DNA from: an uncultured Clostridia bacterium
GTDB lineage: Bacteria > Bacillota > Clostridia > Oscillospirales > Ruminococcaceae
Reading direction: 5' to 3'
DNA length: 64,000 nucleotides
Assembly (NCBI GenBank): GCA_947625375.1
Contig: CANQOC010000011.1
Location: forward strand, 24,327-88,326
The notes under the pieces are model-generated. The model made no database searches, was not told the origin of the DNA, and saw only the letters and a list, made by a program, of their open reading frames with translations. A program made the position numbers and the translations under genes. Positions 57,542-64,000 of this stretch are shown here, piece by piece; the first letter of the stretch is position 1; every line of letters starts with the position of its first letter.

Positions 57542-59368
57542 ATGATTCGTGCACAAGTGCTGATTTGCGGCGGTACAGGCTGTACTTCTTCCGGCTCCAA
57601 GGCAATACAGCAGGCCTTTACCGAGCAGATTGAAATCGCGGGCCTCGCCGAAGAGGTTAAGCTTGTACAGACAGGCTGCTTCGGTCTCTGCGCTCTCGGA
57701 CCCGTCGTAATCATCTATCCCGACGGAACATTCTATTCAAGGGTCACCACCGACGACGTCCCCGAAATCGTTTCGGAGCACCTTCTCAAAGGTAGGGTTG
57801 TCGAGCGCCTTGTCTATGCCGACACCGGCGAGGAGAAGGTCGACAACGTCGCCGACGTTTCCCTTTCGGACACCGCCTTCTATAAGGCGCAGCACCGCGT
57901 TGCCCTCCGCAACTGCGGCGTCATCAACCCCGAGAACATCGACGAATACATAGCGATGGACGGGTATCAGGCTCTCGGCAAGGTCCTGACCGAAATGACC
58001 CCCGAGGAGGTCATCGACGTCGTCCTTAAGTCGGGTCTTCGCGGACGCGGCGGCGCCGGCTTCCCGACCGGAAGAAAATGGAGCATGGCGAGAACCCTCG
58101 TCCCCGACGCCGACCAGAAATACGTCTGCTGCAACGCCGACGAGGGCGACCCGGGCGCGTTTATGGACCGTTCGGTCCTCGAGGGCGACCCGCACGCCGT
58201 ACTTGAAGCAATGGCGATTGCAGGATACGCCATCGGCGCAAATCAGGGATTCATCTATGTCCGCGCCGAGTACCCGATTGCGGTATCGCGCCTTAAGATT
58301 GCGATTCAGCAGGCGCATGAATACGGCCTTTTGGGCAAGAATATCTTCGGCACCGGATTCGACTTCGACATTGAGCTCAGACTCGGCGCGGGCGCTTTCG
58401 TCTGCGGCGAGGAGACCGCGCTTATGACCTCTATCGAGGGCAAGAGAGGCGAGCCGAGGCCGCGTCCTCCGTTCCCGGCGGTAAAGGGTCTTTTCGGCAA
58501 GCCGACTATCCTCAACAACGTCGAGACATACGCCAATATTCCCCAGATTATTCTCAAGGGCGCCGACTGGTTCGCCTCGATGGGCACCGAAAAGTCGAAA
58601 GGCACCAAGGTCTTTGCACTCGGCGGTAAAATCAAGCACACCGGACTCGTCGAAGTCCCGATGGGTACGACTCTCCGCCAGATAGTCGAGGAAATCGGCG
58701 GCGGAATCCCGAACGGAAAGAAGTTCAAGGCCGCGCAGACCGGCGGTCCTTCCGGCGGATGCATCCCCGCGGAGCACCTTGACGTCCCGATTGACTATGA
58801 TAACCTTATCGCCATCGGCTCGATGATGGGCTCGGGCGGACTTATCGTCATGGACGAGGACAACTGTATGGTCGACATCGCGAAGTTCTTCCTCGAATTC
58901 ACGGTCGACGAGTCCTGCGGAAAGTGCACCCCCTGCCGCGTCGGCACCAAGAGGCTTCTCGAAATGCTCACCAAGATTACCGAGGGCAAGGGCACGATGG
59001 AAGACCTCGACGAGATGGAACAGCTTTGCTACTACATCAAGAACAACGCTCTCTGCGGACTCGGACAGACTGCGCCGAACCCCGTCCTCTCGACCTTAAG
59101 ATACTTCCGCGACGAATATGTTGCGCATATCGTCGACAAGAAGTGTCCGGCGGGAGTCTGCAAAAAGCTCCTCACATATAAGATTGACCGCGAAAAGTGC
59201 ATCGGCTGCGGAATGTGCGCAAGGCAGTGCCCCGCGAGCGCAATCTCCAAGACCGACTATACCGCTCCCGGCAAAAAGCTTCCCGCGATGGCTATCGACC
59301 CCGAAAAGTGCGTAAAGTGCGGCGCTTGCATGAGCACCTGCAAGTTCAAGGCCATTTCAAAGGAATAA
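57542..59368 (+). CDS. NuoF-like NAD(H)-binding diaphorase subunit (HydB/HndC type)
   Basis: This is a 608-residue subunit. An N-terminal [2Fe-2S] thioredoxin-like domain (about 1-90, CGGTGCTSSGS, QTGCFGLCALGP) is followed by the NuoF core: the NAD/FMN site GLRGRGGAGFPTGRKWS at about residue 168, CNADEGDPGAFMDR, GAGAYICGEE-type GAGAFVCGEETAL, and the 4Fe-4S site ESCGKCTPCRVGTKR near 460. The C-terminus has two 4Fe-4S ferredoxin motifs (CIGCGMCARQCP, CVKCGACMSTC). In electron-bifurcating hydrogenases this subunit couples NADH and ferredoxin oxidation to H2 formation. GGAGG precedes the ATG. Confidence 0.95.
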   Translation: MIRAQVLICGGTGCTSSGSKAIQQAFTEQIEIAGLAEEVKLVQTGCFGLCALGPVVIIYPDGTFYSRVTTDDVPEIVSEHLLKGRVVERLVYADTGEEKVDNVADVSLSDTAFYKAQHRVALRNCGVINPENIDEYIAMDGYQALGKVLTEMTPEEVIDVVLKSGLRGRGGAGFPTGRKWSMARTLVPDADQKYVCCNADEGDPGAFMDRSVLEGDPHAVLEAMAIAGYAIGANQGFIYVRAEYPIAVSRLKIAIQQAHEYGLLGKNIFGTGFDFDIELRLGAGAFVCGEETALMTSIEGKRGEPRPRPPFPAVKGLFGKPTILNNVETYANIPQIILKGADWFASMGTEKSKGTKVFALGGKIKHTGLVEVPMGTTLRQIVEEIGGGIPNGKKFKAAQTGGPSGGCIPAEHLDVPIDYDNLIAIGSMMGSGGLIVMDEDNCMVDIAKFFLEFTVDESCGKCTPCRVGTKRLLEMLTKITEGKGTMEDLDEMEQLCYYIKNNALCGLGQTAPNPVLSTLRYFRDEYVAHIVDKKCPAGVCKKLLTYKIDREKCIGCGMCARQCPASAISKTDYTAPGKKLPAMAIDPEKCVKCGACMSTCKFKAISKE

Positions 59369-59384
59369 AGGAGGAAGTGCTGTA

Positions 59385-61142
59385 ATGGATAAAATGATTA
59401 ACCTTAAGATAGACGGCGTTGCCGTCAGCGTGCCCGACGGCACCACTATCCTTGAAGCGGCAAGACAGGCGGGAGTTAACGTCCCCACCCTTTGCTACAT
59501 GAAGGATATGAACCAGATTGGCGCCTGCCGTATCTGCGTCGTCGAAGCAAACGAGGGCAGAGGCTTCAGGACCGTCGCGTCCTGTGTATACCCCGTCACC
59601 GAGGGAATGGAAGTTAAGACCAACTCGCTTGCGGTGCAGAAATCGCGCCGCACGACCCTCGAGCTTCTTCTTTCGACCCACGACAGGAAGTGCCTCTCCT
59701 GCGTCCGCTCCGACAACTGTGAGTTCCAGAAGCTCTGCCGCGACTACGGAGTCGAGGACGAGGGCAAATTTGACGGCGACAAGCCGGTCTATGCGCTCGA
59801 CGAATCCGCCCCGCATATGATCAGGGACAACAACAAGTGCGTGCTCTGCCGCCGCTGCGTCGCCGCCTGTGCGGACCAGCATGTCGCGGTCATCGGCACC
59901 AACGACAGAGGCATCGACACCAACGTCTCCTGCGGCTTCGGTCTCGGACTTGCCGACACCGGCTGTGTCTCCTGCGGACAGTGCATCATCGCCTGCCCGA
60001 CCGGCGCCCTTCGCGAGAAGGACGACACCGACAAGGTGTTTGCCGCCATCAACGACCCGAAGAAGGTCGTCATCGTACAGACCGCTCCCGCCGTCCGCGC
60101 CGCCTTGGGCGAGGAATTCGGAATGGAAATCGGCACCGGAGTCGAGGGGAAAATGGTCGCCGCTCTTCGTAGGCTCGGCTTCGACAAGGTGTTTGACACC
60201 GACGTCGGCGCTGACTTCACCATCATGGAAGAGGGCACCGAGTTCATTCACCGCCTTAAAAACGGCGGCGTCCTCCCGATGATTACCTCCTGCTCGCCCG
60301 GCTGGGTCAAGTTCTGTGAGACTTATCACCCGAACATGATTCCGAACCTCTCCTCCTGCAAGTCTCCGCAGCAGATGTTCGGCGCAATCATCAAGACATG
60401 GTATGCCGAAAAGAACGGCATCGACCCGAAGGACATCGTCTCGGTCTCGGTCATGCCCTGCACCGCGAAGAAGTTTGAAATCAAGCGCGACGACCAGTCC
60501 GCCGCAGGAATTCCCGACCTCGACATCTCCATCACAACCCGCGAATTGGCGAGAATGATTAAGAGAGCCGGCATCGACTTCAAGGGCCTTCCGGACGAGA
60601 GCTTTGACAATCCTCTCGGCGAGGGCACCGGCGCGGCCGTAATCTTCGGCACGACCGGCGGCGTTATGGAAGCCGCACTCAGGACAGTCGCGGACGTCAT
60701 GGAGGGCAAGTCGCTCGACAACGTCGACTATCACGCCGTGCGCGGCACCGATTCCATCAAGGAAGCGACCGTAAACATCGCCGGCACCGACGTGAACATC
60801 TGCGTCGCTTCGGGACTTTCGGCGGCTCACGAGGTTCTCTGTGCGGTCGAAAGAGGCGAGAAGAACTATCACTTCATCGAAATCATGTGCTGCCCGGGCG
60901 GCTGTGTAAACGGCGGCGGTCAGCCGATTCGCACCGCGACCGAAAGGGCGACAATCGACATCAAGTCGCTCCGCGCAAAGGCGCTTTACAGCTATGACGC
61001 CGCGAACGTCAAGCGCAAGAGTCACGAAAGCGAAGCCGTCAAGACCATCTATGGCGAATACTTCGGCGAACCCGGAAGCCATAAGGCTCACGAGGTCCTG
61101 CACACAAGCTATGTGGACAGGTCGAAGAACGTCGTGAAGTAA
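59385..61142 (+). CDS. hydA: [FeFe]-hydrogenase catalytic subunit (HydA/HndD type)
   Basis: This is a 585-residue enzyme. An N-terminal [2Fe-2S] domain (about 1-75, CYMKDMNQIGACRIC), a His-Cys 4Fe-4S segment (STHDRKCLSCVRSDNCE), two 4Fe-4S ferredoxin sites (CVLCRRCVAAC, CVSCGQCIIACP) and the H-cluster domain follow in order. H-cluster loops are TSCSPGW (L1), MPCTAKKFE (L2) and EIMCCPGGCVNGGGQP (L3). L1 has Ser where many enzymes have a second Cys, a variation reported in the L1 consensus. The C-terminal small subunit-like part ends KSHESEAVKTIYGEY. It catalyses H2 formation or uptake in the cytoplasm and ends the operon. Confidence 0.96.
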   Translation: MDKMINLKIDGVAVSVPDGTTILEAARQAGVNVPTLCYMKDMNQIGACRICVVEANEGRGFRTVASCVYPVTEGMEVKTNSLAVQKSRRTTLELLLSTHDRKCLSCVRSDNCEFQKLCRDYGVEDEGKFDGDKPVYALDESAPHMIRDNNKCVLCRRCVAACADQHVAVIGTNDRGIDTNVSCGFGLGLADTGCVSCGQCIIACPTGALREKDDTDKVFAAINDPKKVVIVQTAPAVRAALGEEFGMEIGTGVEGKMVAALRRLGFDKVFDTDVGADFTIMEEGTEFIHRLKNGGVLPMITSCSPGWVKFCETYHPNMIPNLSSCKSPQQMFGAIIKTWYAEKNGIDPKDIVSVSVMPCTAKKFEIKRDDQSAAGIPDLDISITTRELARMIKRAGIDFKGLPDESFDNPLGEGTGAAVIFGTTGGVMEAALRTVADVMEGKSLDNVDYHAVRGTDSIKEATVNIAGTDVNICVASGLSAAHEVLCAVERGEKNYHFIEIMCCPGGCVNGGGQPIRTATERATIDIKSLRAKALYSYDAANVKRKSHESEAVKTIYGEYFGEPGSHKAHEVLHTSYVDRSKNVVK

Positions 61143-61157
61143 ATAAGGCATAATTAC

Positions 61158-61180
61158 CGCCCTCCCGGCAACGGGAGGGC
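61158..61180 (+). terminator. Possible terminator hairpin after hydA
   Basis: GCCCTCCCG-GCAA-CGGGAGGGC forms a 9-bp perfect stem with a GNRA-type tetraloop 16 bases after the hydA stop, but no T run follows. Its right arm overlaps the start of M5 copy e. Confidence 0.5.
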
Positions 61181-61274
61181 GCAGCCGCGGCAGCCGAAGG
61201 CTGCCGAAACGAAAAGGAGCAGGAAAACTCCGGGAGGAGTTTTCCTGCTTTTTCGTTTGCGTGCGAAGCGCCCT
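61177..61274. repeat. M5 four-way-junction repeat, copy e (right end lost)
   Basis: GGGCGCAGCC opens the element. Hairpin 1 is GGCAGCC-GAA-GGCTGCC, a different sequence from other copies but fully paired. The long stem carries AACGAAAAGGAGCAGGAAAA and its near-complement with a two-base bulge. The third hairpin starts GCGTGC-GAA-GCGC and is cut off where a family A repeat begins, so the closing stem is missing. Confidence 0.8.
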
Positions 61275-61276
61275 GT

Positions 61277-61389
61277 CAGAGAACAGAAGTGAGATGTCAG
61301 ATGTCAGAAGTCAGACCTCTATCCTCTATCCTCTATCATCTAATCATCTATTTTCTGACTTCTGACCCTCTCATCTCTGTCTTCTAATT
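61277..61389. repeat. Family A hairpin repeat, copy 17
   Basis: This is a full-length copy: the purine arm (GAGAACAGAAGTGAGATGTC, AGATGTCAGAAGTCAGA) pairs with the pyrimidine arm (TCTGACTTCTGACCCTCTC, ATCTCTGTCTTCTAA). It overlaps the last codons and stop region of the leftward MATE gene (61340) and truncates M5 copy e. Confidence 0.82.
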
Positions 61390-62866
61390 GGTCCCCCTGT
61401 TCCTTAAGCTGTTTAAGGACGGCGAGACCGATGGGAAGGGAGATGAAGAACGCAAGGACGTCGGCGAAAAACTGTGCGGTCTCGAGTCCGACGACCGGCT
61501 CGAAGCCGAGGAGCGCCGCGAGAGGCGGCAGACCGAGGACGCAGGGGATAAACGTGAGTCCTTGGCGAGTCATCGCGACGACGGTCGCGCGGAAGGTCAT
61601 TCCGATGTTCTGTAGCATCATGTTTATAAGCATGACCCATGACATCAGCGGGAAGCTCAGAAGCTGAATTCTCAGGGTTACCGCGGCTATCGACTGCGCA
61701 AGCTCGCTCGAACCGGCAATCGCCGCGGTTATCGGCTTTGCGAAGATGATTCCGACGGCCGAAAGACAGACCAGCACCGCAAACCCGAGCCTCACGCAGA
61801 ACCAATATGCGCGGCGGACGCGGCCGTACTTCTTCGCGCCGTAGTTGAAGCCGCAGACAGGCTGGAACCCCTGGCCGAAGCCGATTAGCGCCGACGCGGC
61901 GACGTTCATAAGCTTCGAGACGCCGGTCATCGCCGCCTGTACCGCGTCAATCATCTCGCCGCCGTCGATATAAAGTCCGACCGCGTGATTGAGTGCCATC
62001 GTCGAGACGCTCGCGAGACCCTGTCTCACCAGCGAGGGGAGTCCGCCCTGAATTATCCCTTTAAAGTAATACGGCTTAAACGAAAAGTTTTTCAGCCGGA
62101 TTTTGATATTGTCGCTGAAGTGAATTCCGCCGAGAAGGAGCGCGAAGCTTACGAGCTGGCTCAATCCGGTGGCGAGAGCCGCGCCGCCGACGCCGAAGCC
62201 GAGTCCGAAAGGCATGGTGATTGCGCCGCCGAAGAGCTTGTCACCGTTTTTGAAGATGAATACGGGGTCAAGAACGACGTTGAGCACCGAGCCGGAGGTC
62301 AGACCTATCATCGCGAAGAAGGCGTTGCCCTGCATTCTCAGCTGATTGTTGAGCACGAACGCCCCGGTCATGAACGGCGCGGCAAGCAGAATCCACTGCA
62401 TATATTCGGCGGACGCGGCGGCGGTCGCCTCGGTTTTCGCGCCGAGAAGGGTCACGAAAGGTCCGCGGAAAAGCGACCCGAGGACGCATATCCCAAGGCC
62501 GAACATTACGGCGTATCCGAAGCCGGTCGCCGCCATCGTCTCGGCGTCCTTATAGTCGCGGCGTCCGAGCGCGCGGGAGATATAGTTTCCCGAGCCGTGA
62601 CCGCAGAAAAACCCGAACGACTGGATTATCGCCATCAGCGGGAAGACGATTCCGACGGCGGCAATCATCGAGTCGCTCTCGAGCTGGCGGACGAAAAACG
62701 TATCCGCGAGGTTATAGAACGAGGTCACGAGCATACTGATGATTGTCGGCACGGCGAGCTGCGCCACCAGCCTTTCGACCGGCTCGGTTGTCATCTTTAT
62801 GAACTTTGCCTCGGCGGCGCTCTTCGGCGTCCCGCCGTTTTTGCTTTCTTCTGACATCTTTTTCAC
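61340..62866 (-). CDS. MATE-family multidrug/sodium antiporter
   Basis: This is a 508-residue transporter with about 12 membrane segments in two halves. MATE features include AVPTIISMLVTSFYNLADTFFV near the start and the mirrored segment in the second half (SLVRQGLASVSTMALNHAVG), with FGQGFQPVCGFNYGAKKYGR typical of the clostridial MepA-like group. It probably exports cationic compounds using an ion gradient. Start is uncertain: GTG at 62866 (weak AGAAAG site) or ATG at 62857. The C-terminal end (LEDRDERVRSQKIDD) is encoded by a family A repeat, so the tail may be repeat-derived. Confidence 0.9.
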   Translation of the reverse strand: MKKMSEESKNGGTPKSAAEAKFIKMTTEPVERLVAQLAVPTIISMLVTSFYNLADTFFVRQLESDSMIAAVGIVFPLMAIIQSFGFFCGHGSGNYISRALGRRDYKDAETMAATGFGYAVMFGLGICVLGSLFRGPFVTLLGAKTEATAAASAEYMQWILLAAPFMTGAFVLNNQLRMQGNAFFAMIGLTSGSVLNVVLDPVFIFKNGDKLFGGAITMPFGLGFGVGGAALATGLSQLVSFALLLGGIHFSDNIKIRLKNFSFKPYYFKGIIQGGLPSLVRQGLASVSTMALNHAVGLYIDGGEMIDAVQAAMTGVSKLMNVAASALIGFGQGFQPVCGFNYGAKKYGRVRRAYWFCVRLGFAVLVCLSAVGIIFAKPITAAIAGSSELAQSIAAVTLRIQLLSFPLMSWVMLINMMLQNIGMTFRATVVAMTRQGLTFIPCVLGLPPLAALLGFEPVVGLETAQFFADVLAFFISLPIGLAVLKQLKEQGDQLEDRDERVRSQKIDD

Positions 62867-62929
62867 AACTTTCTGTATATTTTAGGAATGATTATACTTG
62901 ATGTATGACGTTTGCGCATACTTATTCCG

Positions 62930-63299
62930 CCGCAAAGCGGATATCAAAACTTTGGCGACACGCCCCCCTCCCCGCCGGGGAGGGGGTAGGGGGTGGGGGA
63001 ACCGGCGAAGCGCGTCACGGTCGAGTGACGCGGGGAGCGTCCGCCGCAGGGCGGACACCTTTAAGCAAGGTACGGTGTCTTCGCAAACTTCCCCCGCCGT
63101 CAAGCGGATATCAAAACCTTGTTGGCACATACTCCCTCCCCTCGAGGGGAGGGACGGGGAGGGGTGATTTTATATAGCATGAGCGAAGCGAATTCCTTAT
63201 AACAAGGTATGACGCCGCCGCGCAATTTTTCTAAAACCTGCGCAAGTGTCCTCCATGCCAAGTACCACTCCCCTCGAGGGGAGTGGTCGCGCCGTTGCG
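62930..63299. repeat. Mosaic palindromic repeat array 8, left part
   Basis: The order is M3 (core CCCTCCCCGCCGGGGAGGGG near 62966, then GCGTCACGGTCGAGTGACGC and GTCCGCCGCAGGGCGGAC), M2 (core near 63134, with a CCGCCGTCAAGCGG lead), then the start of M4 (CACTCCCCTCGAGGGGAGTG near 63265), which breaks after GGTCGCGCCGTT. Confidence 0.87.
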
Positions 63300-63408
63300 G
63301 TCAGAATACAGATATGAGAAGTCAGAAATCAGATTTCTATCCTCTATCTTCTATCATCTAAATTTAATCTTCTGACATCTGACTTTCTCACTTCTGTCCT
63401 CTAATCGG
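63300..63408. repeat. Family A hairpin repeat, copy 18, inside an M4 module
   Basis: This is a full-length copy (GATATGAGAAGTCAGAAATC to GACTTTCTCACTTCTGTCC). It is flanked by the left part of M4 (ending GCGCCGTT) and the right part (starting GGGCAGGGGGTGTGGAAG). The middle of M4, about 60 bp present at four other sites, is missing. Confidence 0.85.
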
Positions 63409-63670
63409 GCAGGGGGTGTGGAAGAAAAATGAGCATGTCACCGCAAAGGTGACGCATTTCGACGTCCTCTGCAAAGCGAACACCGGCAAAGCATGATGAC
63501 GCTGCGCCAACTTCCCCCGCCGATAGGCGGCAATAAAAACTTTGCGGTACATGCCCCCTCCCCATCGGGGAGGGGGACAAGGGGTGGGGGACTCGGCGAC
63601 GCGCGTCACGGCCGAGTGACGCGGGGAGCGTCCGCCGCAAGGCGGACTCCTTTTAAGTGCACCGCCGGAC
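63409..63670. repeat. Mosaic palindromic repeat array 8, middle part
   Basis: It contains the right end of the interrupted M4, then M3 (core CCCTCCCCATCGGGGAGGGG near 63551, GCGTCACGGCCGAGTGACGC, GTCCGCCGCAAGGCGGAC), then a remnant of the M5 closing stem (GGACTGCGCCC near 63665). Confidence 0.82.
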
Positions 63671-63679
63671 TGCGCCCTA

Positions 63680-63722
63680 TCAGATAACAGAAGCCAGAAG
63701 GTCAGAGGGTCAGAAGTCGCAC
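63680..63722. repeat. Family A repeat, purine half, copy 19
   Basis: GATAACAGAAGCCAGAAGGT and CAGAGGGTCAGAAGTC follow an M5 remnant directly, the same junction as at copy 17. Confidence 0.6.
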
Positions 63723-63754
63723 CCCGCCCCTCAGCTCAAACTCCGTATCAGTGC

Positions 63755-63905
63755 GCCGACCTCCCGCCGTCAGGCGGATATCAAAACTCTGACGGTGCAA
63801 CCCCCTCCCCTCGAGGGGAGGGTCGGGGTGGGGTGACTAAAAATTGCATGAGCGAAGCGAATACCTTATAGCAAGGTATGACACCGCCGCGCAATTTTTC
63901 TAAAA
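63755..63905. repeat. Mosaic palindromic repeat array 8, right part (M2)
   Basis: CCCGCCGTCAGGCGG is followed by an M2 core (CCCTCCCCTCGAGGGGAGGG near 63801), the GGGGTGGGGTGACTAAAA link, the ATGAGCGAAGCGAATACCTT linker, and a GCGCAATTTTTCTAAAACCT stretch seen after other arrays. Confidence 0.85.
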
Positions 63906-63924
63906 CCTGCCAAAGTGTCGGGAG

Positions 63925-63953
63925 TGTACAAACCGCCCACAATATGTTATAAT
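63925..63953 (+). promoter_or_regulatory. Promoter of the gene entering the right edge
   Basis: TGTACA and TATAAT are 17 bp apart, 18 bp upstream of the ATG. Confidence 0.65.
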
Positions 63954-63971
63954 ATGATTGAGGTGATAAAA

Positions 63972-64000
63972 ATGTCGAGAGCAGCAAAAATTGACGAAAA
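63972..64000 (+). CDS. Start of an unidentified gene cut by the window edge
   Basis: GAGGTG lies 8 bases before the ATG, and a promoter lies at 63925-63953. Only nine codons are visible (MSRAAKIDE), so no function can be given. Confidence 0.6.

Noticed and set aside
57737..58777. 346-codon leftward frame opposite the NuoF-like gene
   Set aside because: It is antisense to a strongly conserved gene and shows no domain.
59346..61151. 601-codon leftward open frame opposite hydA
   Set aside because: It is a mirror frame of hydA with no recognisable domain, no ribosome site, and composition expected from the reverse of GC-rich codons.

Overview
The window looks like a chromosomal segment of an anaerobic, spore-lineage Firmicute, most likely an uncultured member of the Oscillospirales/Ruminococcaceae. 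The evidence is spo0A, spoVG, a SigH-like sigma factor, an NAD-linked [FeFe] hydrogenase operon, a flavodiiron-rubredoxin protein, queH, and strongly GC-biased codon use. Most genes are ordinary housekeeping genes; the unusual content is between them. All calls rest on reading the sequence and on family knowledge. No search or folding program was run.

Layout. 1-6 kb: end of a signal peptidase, an AT-rich lipoprotein, a leftward NUDIX-lexA-murC block, spoVG, a second NUDIX and an XRE regulator. 5.8-7.7 kb: a 2-hydroxyacid dehydrogenase and a GAF/fRMsr gene, separated by a 285-bp tandem duplication. 7.7-9.3 kb: a repeat array. 9.4-13.3 kb: ilvA, ridA and a YifB/ComM ATPase. 14.2-18.6 kb: an exopolysaccharide control cluster (LCP protein, tyrosine kinase, its membrane modulator with a Gly-Tyr repeat tail, an NPxTG surface protein, and a CpsB phosphatase). 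19-22 kb: metG, a P-loop protein, a GNAT protein and tRNA-Arg. 23-29 kb: an M28 peptidase, GtrA, a FliB-like protein, a solute-binding lipoprotein and a GH43. 29.1-30.3 kb: tRNA-Pro followed by three repeats that each carry a copy of the tRNA 3' end. 30.6-37.4 kb: the flavodiiron protein and an rqcH-nif3-trmK block. 38.7-43.8 kb: zinc ribbon, sigma factor, XRE regulator, the dut-tmk-NUDIX-exporter block and a second tRNA-Pro. 44.5-52.2 kb: spo0A, polA, and a rightward dus-trmN-PNPOx-rsmI-rimI-queH operon. 52.5-61.1 kb: the hydrogenase operon. 61.3-62.9 kb: a MATE transporter.

The hydrogenase operon combines the catalytic and diaphorase subunits (NuoE-like, thioredoxin-like ferredoxin, NuoF-like, HydA) with a sensory-type hydrogenase, two DRTGG proteins, a PHP phosphoesterase, two histidine-kinase-type ATPases and a small Cys-rich protein with a double-glycine leader-like start. 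This suggests H2 metabolism coupled to its own signalling module.

The intergenic regions hold several dispersed repeat systems. Family A is a purine-arm/pyrimidine-arm imperfect hairpin of about 70-110 bp that often sits just after stop codons. Mosaic arrays are built from GC-rich palindromes (named M1-M4 and M6 here) joined by fixed linkers, and resemble the bacterial interspersed mosaic elements of other phyla. M5 is a four-way-junction element of about 105 bp, in five copies; its stems differ in sequence between copies while pairing is kept. Two homologous promoter-plus-terminator units (39.85-39.97 and 41.09-41.20 kb) look like a paralogous small RNA pair. The best candidates for something undescribed are M5, the small RNA pair, the tRNA-Pro-derived repeats, the 178-bp nested inverted repeat at 52.2-52.4 kb, and the leader-like peptide gene in the hydrogenase operon.
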